Shown: positions 38,652-46,918 of the stretch, piece after piece | How positions within the stretch are numbered: position 1 is the stretch's first letter | How the letters are laid out: each line of letters begins with the position of its first letter | NCBI RefSeq assembly: GCF_900111815.1 | Contig: NZ_LT630004.1 | Location: 843,671 to 907,670, forward strand | Origin: Bacillus massilinigeriensis | GTDB taxonomy: Bacteria > Bacillota > Bacilli > Bacillales > Cytobacillaceae | Length of the DNA stretch: 64,000 nucleotides | Direction of reading: 5' to 3' | Translations under genes and position numbers: made by a program | Notes under the pieces: model-generated | Seen by the model: the letters and a program-made list of their open reading frames with translations, nothing else | Told to the model about the DNA's origin: nothing | Databases searched by the model: none

Positions 38652-39182
38652 ATGGAATTGAAAATGTATAGGAATAAAAAGGGGATTTTTATTGTGCTAG
38701 CTGTTCTTGTGGTGATAGGCACACTTGTGATTCCCTGGAGATATTCTTTAGTATTATCCTCGCCAGAAACCGATAAAGTGTTCGCTTATGTTCCAATGAA
38801 AAAAGGCGGCAAATATAAAATGCTTTACACCCACTCCATTCACCTCAAGCCTGTCATCGAAAGCTATAAAATATTACAGAATGGCAATATTCGGCAATAT
38901 GAATTAGAGTATGAGGACTTTGCCATCGGTATGCCGCAGAATGCGTTGCCAGGAGAAAAATTCGTTATGGAAGACGGCAAGTACAAAATTCTTCAAATGA
39001 AGAGGGACTTTCGCAGCTATAACCTCAGTGTGGGAAAGGTAAGGGCGAACCATACATTAATATGGCGGGATAAAAAGTACCCACTTTCTCGTTTTGTAGA
39101 ACCGGGAAGCATTGTCCGGTTCAGTGTGGAAAGAATTAGTTTAATAGAAATGCTGGAAGGAGTGAACATCCAGAATGGTTAA
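38652..39182 (+). CDS. DUF1850 protein of a TAXI-TRAP operon
   Basis: 176 residues with one N-terminal membrane helix (about 10-30) and an extracytoplasmic beta-rich domain. YTHSIHLKPVIESYKI and DFAIGMPQNALPGEKF are the usual DUF1850 motifs. DUF1850 genes sit between TAXI and TRAP permease genes in many genomes and probably encode a transporter accessory protein; no function is proven. It overlaps the permease gene by eight bases. Confidence 0.85.
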   Translation: MELKMYRNKKGIFIVLAVLVVIGTLVIPWRYSLVLSSPETDKVFAYVPMKKGGKYKMLYTHSIHLKPVIESYKILQNGNIRQYELEYEDFAIGMPQNALPGEKFVMEDGKYKILQMKRDFRSYNLSVGKVRANHTLIWRDKKYPLSRFVEPGSIVRFSVERISLIEMLEGVNIQNG

Positions 39183-41130
39183 GAATGAAACACTGTCAAT
39201 GGAAGAACAGCAAGCGTTACTAGAGAAATACGATCCAGAGGCAGGGACAAGAAAACTGAAAGGGATATTGGGGTGGCTGGTTTTTCTCGGACTCCTAAGC
39301 TTCTCCCTGTTCCAACTGTATACAGCAGTGTTTGGCGTGCTTACTGCACAGCTTCAACGAACGATTCATTTAGGTTTTGCACTAGCTTTGATTTTTCTTT
39401 TATTTCCTGCAAGAAAGAAAAATTTAGTCAAGCATAAAGTCGCCTGGTATGATGTCCTCCTCGCAATCGGAGCGGTTGCTGTAGGGGCATATTGGCCTTT
39501 GATGATCGATGAGCTAACGATGCGTGTTGGCCGCTTGACAGAGCTGGACTTTTATATCGGACTACTGGCTATCGTGCTTGTACTGGAAGCAACGAGAAGG
39601 ACGGTTGGCCTGCCAATTATGATTATCGCACTCCTCTTTATTGGTTACGCGCTCTTTGGTCCGTATATGCCTGGCTTCTTCGCTCATGGAGGACTTGAGC
39701 TTGATAGACTCGTCCAAACAATGTTTTTTACGACTGAAGGGATACTTGGAACACCACTGGCGGTATCTTCCACCTATATTTTCCTCTTCCTTTTATTTGG
39801 AGCATTTCTTGTGAAAACAGGAGTAGGGGAGTATTTCAATGATCTCGCAGTTTCGATTGCAGGCAAAAGAGTCGGAGGCCCAGCGAAAGTCGCCATTTTT
39901 TCCAGTGCTTTGCAGGGAACAATTAGCGGAAGTTCTGTTGCCAATGTAGTAACATCTGGATCTTTTACGATTCCAATGATGAAAAAGTTAGGCTACAGAA
40001 AAGAATTTGCCGGTGCAGTAGAAGCTGCAGCATCAACGGGCGGTCAGCTGATGCCGCCTATCATGGGAGCAGCCGCTTTTCTGATGGTCGAGTTTATTGG
40101 AAACGGAATTACCTATTGGGATATTGCTAAGGCAGCTGCCATACCTGCAGTTCTTTATTTTACAGGCATTTGGATCATGACCCATTTTGAAGCCAAAAGG
40201 ACTGGTTTACGCGGCCTTCGAGATGAAGAAATGCCCGATAGGAGAGAAGTGCTGTCAAAAATTTATTTATTGCTTCCAATCATTATAGTCGTTGTATTAA
40301 TGATGACAGGCATGTCGATAATGTGGGCAGCATTATGGTCCATTGTAGCGGCGGTTATACTAAGCGGTATTAAAAAAGAAACTCGGATGAGCTTCAAAGA
40401 AATTGTGGAAGCGTTAGTCGATGGTGCACGTTCAGCACTTGCTGTTGCAGCTGCTACTGCTGCAGCGGGAATTATCGTCGGTGTCGTTACCAAAACGGGA
40501 CTTGGTCTTAAAATGGCGAATGGACTTATTGACTTGGCAGGAGGCGAGCTAATCCTCACGCTCATTTTCACGATGCTCGCAGCACTTGTCCTTGGCATGG
40601 GGTCGCCGACAACGGCAAACTATGTAATCACTTCTACCATCGCAGCTCCAGCGCTCATTAATTTAGCAGTACCTGCATTATCTGCTCATCTGTTTGTATT
40701 TTATTTCGGCATTATCGCCGATATCACTCCACCGGTAGCGCTCGCAGCGTTTGCAGCCGCAGGAGTCTCGGGTGGAGAGCCAATTAAGACAGGTGTCAAT
40801 TCGGCGAAATTAGCGATCGCAGCCTTTATTATTCCGTACATTTTCGTTCTCTCTCCACAATTGTTAATGATTGATACAACTTGGCCGTACCTCATTTGGA
40901 TTGTATTTACAGCATTTGCCGGAATGATGGCAATAGGGGCAGGAATTATCGGTTTCTGGATGAGAAAGATGTATTGGTTCGAACGAATTGCTGGTGTTGC
41001 CGGAGGATTGCTGCTCATTTATCCAGGGAAGGTCTCAGATATTATTGGTCTAAGCACTTTCGCAATTCTGCTTGCAATGCAATTTTTTATCAAGCGGGAA
41101 GATAAATTGAATTTGGAGCAGACTGGATGA
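39175..41130 (+). CDS. Fused TRAP transporter permease (4TM/12TM, DctQM)
   Basis: 651 residues with about 17-18 hydrophobic segments. The N-terminal four-helix part (DctQ-like, about 35-200) is fused to the DctM-like large subunit. Signatures include GTISGSSVANVVTSGSFTIP, TGGQLMPPIMGAAAFLMVE and GMGSPTTANYVITS. It is an ion-driven symporter served by the TAXI protein. Translation is coupled to the DUF1850 gene. Confidence 0.93.
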   Translation: MVKNETLSMEEQQALLEKYDPEAGTRKLKGILGWLVFLGLLSFSLFQLYTAVFGVLTAQLQRTIHLGFALALIFLLFPARKKNLVKHKVAWYDVLLAIGAVAVGAYWPLMIDELTMRVGRLTELDFYIGLLAIVLVLEATRRTVGLPIMIIALLFIGYALFGPYMPGFFAHGGLELDRLVQTMFFTTEGILGTPLAVSSTYIFLFLLFGAFLVKTGVGEYFNDLAVSIAGKRVGGPAKVAIFSSALQGTISGSSVANVVTSGSFTIPMMKKLGYRKEFAGAVEAAASTGGQLMPPIMGAAAFLMVEFIGNGITYWDIAKAAAIPAVLYFTGIWIMTHFEAKRTGLRGLRDEEMPDRREVLSKIYLLLPIIIVVVLMMTGMSIMWAALWSIVAAVILSGIKKETRMSFKEIVEALVDGARSALAVAAATAAAGIIVGVVTKTGLGLKMANGLIDLAGGELILTLIFTMLAALVLGMGSPTTANYVITSTIAAPALINLAVPALSAHLFVFYFGIIADITPPVALAAFAAAGVSGGEPIKTGVNSAKLAIAAFIIPYIFVLSPQLLMIDTTWPYLIWIVFTAFAGMMAIGAGIIGFWMRKMYWFERIAGVAGGLLLIYPGKVSDIIGLSTFAILLAMQFFIKREDKLNLEQTG

Positions 41131-41136
41131 TAGTTA

Positions 41137-41169
41137 GGGAGCCTTCAAGGTTGAGGGCTTCCCTTTTTT
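41137..41169 (+). terminator. TAXI-TRAP operon terminator
   Basis: AGGGA-GCC / GGC-TTCCCT stem followed by seven T residues. Confidence 0.8.
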
Positions 41170-41251
41170 TATAACTGGATACGATGATGGGAAGTAGATA
41201 AGATGCGGCTGCGTTTGAAAATTCGAATGCCTTTTCGGGAGGGTAATATTC

Positions 41252-41749
41252 ATGAGAGTGTTGAAATTGACAGAAAAATACGCACATATCTACAGGCAGA
41301 TTAGACTTGATGCGTTAAAGAATAACCCTGAAGCATTCGCCTCAAGCTTCGAAGAGGAGCAAGCATTGCCGGAAGCTGCATTTGCTGCGAGATTAGGTAA
41401 CGAAAGCTCTTTCACGTTTGGTGCATGGATTGGGGAGGAATTGGCCGGAGTTGTGACATTATCCTTTGAAAAAAAACGAAAGCTTTCCCATAGGGCTAAT
41501 ATATTTGCCATGTATGTTACGCCCAAAAATAGAAACAAGGGAATCGCAAAGGCACTTATGAATGAGGCAATAATGACAGCAAAATCAATGGAGAGTATTG
41601 AACAAGTTATCTTGGGGGTAGTTGCGGGAAACCTTTCAGCAAAAAAGCTTTATGAAAGCTTAGGCTTTAAAACCTATGGATATGATCGAAATGCCTTAAA
41701 GATTGATGGATATTATTATGATGAAGTATACATGGTGCTGTATTTGTAA
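41252..41749 (+). CDS. GNAT-family N-acetyltransferase
   Basis: 165 residues with a complete GNAT core. Strand beta-4 NIFAMYVTPKNRNKGIAKALM has the acetyl-CoA loop (RNKGIA). The C-terminal motif is NLSAKKLYESLGFKTYG. Start ATG 41252 follows GGGAGGG. Probably protein or small-molecule N-acetylation; substrate unknown. Convergent with the selenoprotein candidate. Confidence 0.88.
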   Translation: MRVLKLTEKYAHIYRQIRLDALKNNPEAFASSFEEEQALPEAAFAARLGNESSFTFGAWIGEELAGVVTLSFEKKRKLSHRANIFAMYVTPKNRNKGIAKALMNEAIMTAKSMESIEQVILGVVAGNLSAKKLYESLGFKTYGYDRNALKIDGYYYDEVYMVLYL

Positions 41750-41751
41750 AA

Positions 41752-41777
41752 AAATCAGGACCGGAAAAACCGGTCCT
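41752..41777 (-). terminator. Terminator of the DsbA-family gene
   Basis: AGGACCGG / CCGGTCCT stem. On the minus strand it is followed by GATTTTTTT, an intrinsic terminator; the plus side has no T run. Confidence 0.8.
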
Positions 41778-41788
41778 CGTTCAATCTA

Positions 41789-42430
41789 TTAGCAACCATC
41801 TATTCCACAGGAGTCTCCCAGGACAGGATTGCTGTCACTGCTTTCTTTTTCCATAATTTTTTCAAGCATATCCTTAGTATGAAGACCTTGTACACGGCGT
41901 TTTCCGATGAAAAAGGTAGGTACAGACGTAATTTGTGCTTCTTCGTAAGCATGTCGAAGACTTTCTTGGTGTTTTTCCTTGAAAGTACGACTTCTAAGAG
42001 ATTGTTCGAAACTCTCCTGATTGAGACCGACAGAGGATGCAATGCTAGCAAGTTCCTCTATATTGCCAATGTCTTTGCCGGTTACCCAAAATGCCTTTAA
42101 CACCGCTTCTGCATACTTATTACCAAGGCCCTTCGTTTTTGCAAACTGATAGCCTTCATGGGCGAGATGTGTGTGTGGCATAGGATCAATATGTAAGGGC
42201 AGGTTCATATTAACGCCAAACCGCTGGGACATCGGCTTAACTGACTGATTCCAACCTGTTTGGATAAACTCGCTCTTTGGCGAATGGGTCTTATGCGGGA
42301 TTGGTCGAAGTTCAAAAGGCATCCATTCTACTTCCACATCTTTTCCTTTAATAGCTTCCTTTAGCGGAGCCTCCGCTATATAGCAAAACGGTCAAACATA
42401 ATCAGAATAAATACGGATTTTCAAGCTCAT
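41789..42430 (-). CDS. DsbA/FrnE-family thiol oxidoreductase, probable selenoprotein (UGA = Sec13)
   Basis: Reading through one TGA (42392-42394) gives 213 residues of the FrnE-like DsbA family. It starts MSLKIRIYSDYV-U-PFCYIAEAPL, ends in CGIDGC, and the conserved cis-Pro region reads QITSVPTFFIGKRRVQG. The TGA stands exactly at the first Cys of the family's CPFC redox motif. GGAGG sits eight bases before the ATG at 42430, so the start is not a remnant. A hairpin 14-30 nt after the TGA fits bacterial SECIS rules. The rest of the frame is intact with its own terminator. The in-frame GTG at 42337 would give a 182-residue protein without its active site. Alternative: a nonsense mutation or sequencing error. 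Likely role: cytosolic disulphide exchange or redox protection. Confidence 0.8.
42362..42378 (-). promoter_or_regulatory. Bacterial SECIS-like stem-loop
   Basis: On the minus strand UAGCGGA-GGC-UCCGCUA is a perfect 7-bp stem with a three-base loop starting with G. The loop begins 21 nt after the UGA, inside the 16-37 nt range described for bacterial SECIS elements, and G is among the first two loop bases as required. A short lower stem (GCU at +8 to +10 with AGC at +36 to +38) can form below it. Confidence 0.7.
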
Positions 42431-42593
42431 TTAATATACCTCCATTCGTATAATAGTATTCTAATTGCACTAGCGGGAATTTTCCAATAATACGCTTGTA
42501 ATACCTTAATTTTTCATTCCTGGTGCTCGTTACCCGAATGTTAGCAAATCATCTTTTCAGGCTAGAAATTACTTTTATCGAGAAAAACAAAAA

Positions 42594-42634
42594 AGCCTTG
42601 AATCCCTTATCACATAAGGGATTCAAGGCTTTTT
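42594..42634 (-). terminator. tRNA-Val terminator
   Basis: Seventeen-bp stem (42594-42610 / 42614-42630) with a three-base loop, followed by T-rich sequence on both strands; directly downstream of the tRNA. Confidence 0.88.
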
Positions 42635-42641
42635 TCATTGA

Positions 42642-42714
42642 TGATTCCGACTGGGTTCGAACCAGCGACCTCTACCCTGTCAAGGTAGCGCTCTCCCAGC
42701 TGAGCTACGGAATC
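42642..42714 (-). tRNA. tRNA-Val (anticodon GAC)
   Basis: 73 nt including the discriminator A. The acceptor stem GATTCCG / CGGAATC is perfect. The D-arm is GCTC...GAGC. The anticodon stem is CTACC / GGTAG with loop TTGACAG (GAC). The T-arm is GCTGG-TTCGAAC-CCAGT. The CCA end is not encoded. It stands as a single tRNA gene. Confidence 0.96.
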
Positions 42715-42747
42715 GTTATTTTGTTTGTCCCGGTTAGGACATAAATA

Positions 42748-42776
42748 AATATATAATGATTTAGAATAAAAGTCAA
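42748..42776 (-). promoter_or_regulatory. Promoter of tRNA-Val
   Basis: On the minus strand TTGACT (complement of 42771-42776), 17-bp spacer, TATATT (complement of 42748-42753), about 30 bp before the tRNA. Confidence 0.75.
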
Positions 42777-42909
42777 CATTTTTTGTTTACTTTATTCTAT
42801 ATGGATCATGGCAGCTATTGTCTATATTGAAGTTTACATATTAAGTAGAAACTATTGAAATTATTGTGTCGGAAATTTCTTTCAAATAAATAAAAAATAA
42901 AGAAAATTA

Positions 42910-42939
42910 TTTACAATGATGCTCGCTATATGCTATATT
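42910..42939 (+). promoter_or_regulatory. Promoter of the nan operon
   Basis: TTTACA (42910-42915), 18-bp spacer, TATATT (42934-42939) with a TGC extended -10. Confidence 0.75.
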
Positions 42940-42944
42940 TCAGT

Positions 42945-42958
42945 TGGAAGCGTTATCA
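42945..42958 (+). promoter_or_regulatory. cre site (CcpA) of the nan operon
   Basis: TGGAAGCGTTATCA matches 13 of 14 positions of TGWAANCGNTNWCA. It lies at the predicted transcription start, where bound CcpA blocks initiation; this implies repression by preferred sugars. Confidence 0.8.
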
Positions 42959-42985
42959 ATAATTACAGTTGGGGGTCACGTTAAC

Positions 42986-43906
42986 ATGGAACTAGATAAA
43001 TTCAAAGGGATATTTCCTGCTTTTTATGCTTGTTACGATGATGATGGAAATGTTTCAGAGGAACGGACGAAGAATTTATGTACTTTCCTTTTTAAAAAGG
43101 GTGTAACAGGGCTTTACGTTGGAGGCAGTTCTGGAGAATGTATCTATCAAAATCTTGAGGAAAGAAAGGCGACCTTAAAGTATGTCTCCGATTGTATGCG
43201 TGGGAAGCTGACACTGATTGCTCATGTCGGCGCACCTTCAACAAAAGAAAGTGTCATATTGGCAAAGTATGCAGAGGACTTAGGCTACAATGCCTTGTCC
43301 GCCATCCCGCCGATCTATTTTAAGCTTCCGGAAAGCTCGATCTTTAAGTATTGGTCTGCAATCATCGAATCTACAGAACTGCCATTTATTATTTACAACA
43401 TCCCGCAGACGACTGGATATACCTTATCTATTGGGCTGTTTAAAAGACTGCTAGAGAATGAGAAAGTTATTGGCATAAAGAATTCTTCTATGCCTGTTAT
43501 GGATATCGAAAGATTTAAAGCTGCAGCACATGAGGATTTTATCATTTTCAATGGACCTGATGAACAGTTTGTAGCTGGCCGATTGATGGGGGCAGACAGC
43601 GGAATTGGCGGAACGTATGCGGTTATGCCAGAATTGCTGCTCGCAGCAGATACATTTGTTCGAACTGGTAACTTTGGTGACGCAAGAAGAATTCAAAAGG
43701 ATATAAATGACATCATCATCTCTCTTTGTTCCCTAAATGGCTCGATGTATTCAGCCATCAAGGAAGTACTGAAACAGGGAGGAGTCAATATTGGAAGTGT
43801 TCGCGGTCCCTTAGAACCTGTACATGGTGATGATTTATTGAAAATAGCGGACATCAAGATACAAATTGAGAAGGCGATTGAGAAGTATGCAGGGAAGAGC
43901 AAGTGA
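42986..43906 (+). CDS. nanA: N-acetylneuraminate lyase NanA
   Basis: 306-residue class I aldolase of the DapA/NanA family that splits sialic acid into ManNAc and pyruvate. It shows YVGGSSGE near residue 43 (the NanA version of the GTTGE loop), YNIPQTTGYT with the active-site Tyr, and IGIKNSS with the Schiff-base Lys. ATG 42986 is preferred over upstream TTG 42944, which would lie on the promoter and cre site. First gene of the nan operon; operon content decides NanA over DapA. Confidence 0.92.
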   Translation: MELDKFKGIFPAFYACYDDDGNVSEERTKNLCTFLFKKGVTGLYVGGSSGECIYQNLEERKATLKYVSDCMRGKLTLIAHVGAPSTKESVILAKYAEDLGYNALSAIPPIYFKLPESSIFKYWSAIIESTELPFIIYNIPQTTGYTLSIGLFKRLLENEKVIGIKNSSMPVMDIERFKAAAHEDFIIFNGPDEQFVAGRLMGADSGIGGTYAVMPELLLAADTFVRTGNFGDARRIQKDINDIIISLCSLNGSMYSAIKEVLKQGGVNIGSVRGPLEPVHGDDLLKIADIKIQIEKAIEKYAGKSK

Positions 43907-44540
43907 TAAAAGGATTGTATGCTTTGGAGACTCCAATACCTGGGGCTACAATGCTCAATCAGGCGAAAGATTCCCAGCAGGCGTACGCTGGACAACTCTT
44001 CTAGCAGACTTACTTGGTGGAGAATTTCAAGTAGTGGAGGAAGGCCTGCCCGGAAGAACAAGTGTGATGGATGATCCATTATTCGAAGGGCTGAATGGCC
44101 TTACATATTTACATCCATGTTTAATGAGCCATTCTCCAATTGGACTGATCATCATAATGCTTGGGACCAATGACACGAAAGCAAGATTCCATCTTACTTC
44201 CTACAATATTGCACAGGGAATTACAAGACTTGCCTATAAGGCGAGTAGGACACCGGTAGGGCCTGATGGACAGTTTCCCCGAGTCTTAGTGGTTGCGCCT
44301 CCTCCCATTCACAAACAGTACTATAAAACAGAAATCGGGAAATCAATGGGAAAGCATTGCGATGTTAAGTCTGAGGAGCTTGCTATGCATCTGGAAGAAC
44401 TATTATCCGAAACAGGTATCGATTTCCTTAATACAGGCAGGAAGGTTCCGATGAATACGATTGATTTTATGCATCTCGATGAATACGGGCACAGGCTCTT
44501 AGCCAGGCTTGTTTTCGATAAAATTAAAGATATTTTATAA
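43887..44540 (+). CDS. SGNH/GDSL-family hydrolase
   Basis: 217 residues. Block I is CFGDSNTWG, block III is IMLGTNDTK, and the catalytic pair DFMHLDEYGH lies near the C-terminus; all SGNH catalytic residues are present. No signal peptide, so cytosolic. It overlaps nanA by 20 bases. By position it is a candidate O-acetyl esterase removing acetyl groups from imported sialic acids (analogous to NanS), which is inference. Some arylesterases and TesA-like lipases share the fold. Confidence 0.85.
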   Translation: MQGRASDKRIVCFGDSNTWGYNAQSGERFPAGVRWTTLLADLLGGEFQVVEEGLPGRTSVMDDPLFEGLNGLTYLHPCLMSHSPIGLIIIMLGTNDTKARFHLTSYNIAQGITRLAYKASRTPVGPDGQFPRVLVVAPPPIHKQYYKTEIGKSMGKHCDVKSEELAMHLEELLSETGIDFLNTGRKVPMNTIDFMHLDEYGHRLLARLVFDKIKDIL

Positions 44541-44560
44541 AATGTTAGGAGGAGAAATGG

Positions 44561-45952
44561 ATGTTTAAAAAAGGTTTTCTAGCTTCATCGATGGCAATGA
44601 TATTGGTCCTGGGCATTCTATCCGGATGTACAGGAAATGATTCAGCAAAGACAAATGGTAAATCAAAGGACCAGGTGGAGATTTCTGTTTGGCTGACTCC
44701 TCAATGGAAGGGTGTCATGGATGGTTCGGAAAAGGGAGCGGATTACGACAGCTTTCTTAAGCACGCTGGAGAAAAGTTTGCAGCCCAGTACAAGGAACAT
44801 GATGTAAAGGTAAATGTTGAAGTTATTGCAGGGGACCAAAGAGATGAACTCCTTAATGTTAACCTTAATGGTGGAACACCTCCCGATGTCTTTTTTGAAA
44901 GCGTATTCGCAATGGGAGATTATGTCCACAGAGGAGCTTTAGTACCGTTGAATGACATTGTTGATGAAAAGGCAAAAAAGGATATTGCAAAGAACTATTG
45001 GGATAGTGTCACTTTTGGTGATGATATTTATTTTTATCCGTTCTCTCATATGCCTGGTACATTGGCTTATAATGCCGATATGTTTAAGGCCGCGGGACTG
45101 GATGAATATATTGGTGATAAAAATGAAATTAAGACATGGAAACTGGCAGACTATGAAAAGATTCTCAAAGCTTTAAAAAAGGACCTGCCGAAGGATAAGT
45201 ATCCAAATGCCTATCCGATGGCGTTGTACGCTCTCAATAACCAGGGTGATACATGGAACCTTGCTTATTTTAGAATGTTTGGCAATCCATTCTTCAATGA
45301 CAAAGGAAACATTGCTCTAAATGATGCAAATGGCATAAAAGCAGCAGAGTGGATGAAAAAGATTTATGATAGCGGTCTGACAAATCCTGGTGCTGAATCT
45401 GTGTCTTCCAACGATGCGAACGCGATGTTCCAGAATCAGCAGCTTGCAATCAGCTTCACGAACTCTGTCTTGGCAAGTAATGCAAAAGCAGATATGGAAA
45501 GCGGAAAGGCACCAAAATTTGATATGAGGCTTGCAAATATCCCTTCTGAAAGTGGAAAACCTTTGACATTCACCTATGTCACAGGGGCTGCAGTATTTAA
45601 CACCGAAGATAAAACGAGAATGAAAGTGAGTAAAGACTTTGTAAAGTTTATGTCGACGGATCCAGAATTAGTAAAAGCATCAAAGAACGGTGTACCTGTC
45701 AGAACATCTGTAGCCGAAGAGTTTAAGGGAGATAACCCTATTTTTGCGGCATACGATGAGAATGCCAAGTATATGTTCAACTTTACGGGCAATGTTCCTG
45801 GTTACAGTCAATTAAGACAAATTCTTTATCCGGAGCTTCAAGCCCTTTATACGGGTGAAAAAACAGCCGAACAAATAGTAAAGGATTATCAGGAAAAAGG
45901 AAATCAAATCATTGAAGAGTCAAAAGCAAACTCGGTGATCTATAAGAAATAA
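44561..45952 (+). CDS. Sugar ABC transporter substrate-binding lipoprotein (sialic acid operon)
   Basis: 463 residues with a lipoprotein signal and lipobox LSGC (Cys about 23). The family 1 solute-binding fold has GGTPPDVFFES and GDDIYFYPFSHMPGTLAYN. Start ATG 44561 follows AGGAGGAG. With the two permeases downstream it forms a CUT1-type importer without its own ATPase, so a shared MsmX-type ATPase is likely. Sialic acid as ligand is inferred from context. Confidence 0.9.
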   Translation: MFKKGFLASSMAMILVLGILSGCTGNDSAKTNGKSKDQVEISVWLTPQWKGVMDGSEKGADYDSFLKHAGEKFAAQYKEHDVKVNVEVIAGDQRDELLNVNLNGGTPPDVFFESVFAMGDYVHRGALVPLNDIVDEKAKKDIAKNYWDSVTFGDDIYFYPFSHMPGTLAYNADMFKAAGLDEYIGDKNEIKTWKLADYEKILKALKKDLPKDKYPNAYPMALYALNNQGDTWNLAYFRMFGNPFFNDKGNIALNDANGIKAAEWMKKIYDSGLTNPGAESVSSNDANAMFQNQQLAISFTNSVLASNAKADMESGKAPKFDMRLANIPSESGKPLTFTYVTGAAVFNTEDKTRMKVSKDFVKFMSTDPELVKASKNGVPVRTSVAEEFKGDNPIFAAYDENAKYMFNFTGNVPGYSQLRQILYPELQALYTGEKTAEQIVKDYQEKGNQIIEESKANSVIYKK

Positions 45953-45974
45953 TCTTGATCGCAGAAATAGATGG

Positions 45975-46007
45975 CAATCTTAAGCTCTCATCGAGAGCTT
46001 AAGATTG
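45975..46007 (+). other. Intercistronic hairpin after the sugar-binding protein gene
   Basis: Perfect 14-bp stem (45975-45988 / 45994-46007) with loop CATCG and little T run. It probably stabilises or limits transcripts so that binding protein exceeds permease, as at oppA-oppB. Confidence 0.65.
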
Positions 46008-46030
46008 TTATAGAAAGGTAGGGGATTCCT

Positions 46031-46906
46031 ATGCGAAATAATCAGCCGTCCATGAGAGAAAACCTGACTGGATATTTATTTATAGCACCGCAGCTTATGC
46101 TGTTTCTGGTGTTTATCGTTTATCCAATATTCGAAGGCATTCGTTTAAGTTTGTTTCGAATTAATTATCAGCAAGAAACATTTGTTGGCTTAGAAAACTA
46201 CAGCAGATTATTTGCTGATCCCGTCTTCCTGCAGTCAACCATCAACACGGTAATATTTGTGGTTTGTATCGTTGCTTTAACCGTGGTTTTTGCCATCTTT
46301 GTTGCTTCGGCCATTTTTGATAAAAATGCTAAATATGTCTCTTTCATCAGGGGGAGTTATTATATCCCGGTAATGGTGTCAATGGTAGTAATGAGTATGG
46401 TGTGGAGCTTTTTACTCAACCCGGCTAATGGTCTTATTCCTTTTGCTGCCCGACAACTAGAAATGGTTTCAGTTAATTTCCTGGGGGATAAAAGCCTTGT
46501 ATTGCCCGTGATAATCTTTATTACATTTGCAACTAATATAGGCCAGGCTATCATCCTTTACGTTGCAGCTATGATAGGTGTACCGAAAGACGTATTTGAA
46601 GCTGCAGAAGTGGATGGAGCAAGCAGGATGACGATTATCTTTAAAATCCTCATTCCTCTAGTAAAGCCAACAACGATATATATTATCATCATGAACATCA
46701 TTGCTGTATTGAAAATCTTTGTGGTCATCCAGCTCCTGACAGGTGGAGGACCGAATAATGCATCAACTACTCTTATGTATTATTTATATAACAATGCCTT
46801 TAAGTATAATCAGCTAGGCATGGCATCAGCTGTAGGTGTCATTATGTTTTTGATCACATTATTATTATCAATCCCGCAATTAAAAGCTATGTTCAAAAAG
46901 GATTAG
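46031..46906 (+). CDS. Sugar ABC transporter permease (MalF type)
   Basis: 291 residues with six membrane helices. Helix 1 (YLFIAPQLMLFLVFIVYPIF) is typical of CUT1 permeases. The EAA motif is EAAEVDGASRMTIIFKILIP near residue 195. Partners are the following permease and the upstream lipoprotein. Confidence 0.93.
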   Translation: MRNNQPSMRENLTGYLFIAPQLMLFLVFIVYPIFEGIRLSLFRINYQQETFVGLENYSRLFADPVFLQSTINTVIFVVCIVALTVVFAIFVASAIFDKNAKYVSFIRGSYYIPVMVSMVVMSMVWSFLLNPANGLIPFAARQLEMVSVNFLGDKSLVLPVIIFITFATNIGQAIILYVAAMIGVPKDVFEAAEVDGASRMTIIFKILIPLVKPTTIYIIIMNIIAVLKIFVVIQLLTGGGPNNASTTLMYYLYNNAFKYNQLGMASAVGVIMFLITLLLSIPQLKAMFKKD

Positions 46907-46918
46907 GGGTGAAGAGCG

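Noticed and set aside
41789-42337. Annotating the DsbA-family gene from the in-frame GTG at 42337
   Set aside because: No ribosome binding site there, and the protein would lack the active site, whereas the ATG at 42430 has GGAGG at ideal spacing.
42642-42714. tRNA next to the selenoprotein candidate considered as tRNA-Sec
   Set aside because: Anticodon is GAC, length 73 nt with a normal short variable loop; tRNA-Sec would have UCA and a long extra arm.
42523-42744. A 73-codon plus-strand open frame over the tRNA-Val locus
   Set aside because: It overlaps the tRNA gene and its terminator, has no ribosome binding site and its composition follows the tRNA complement.
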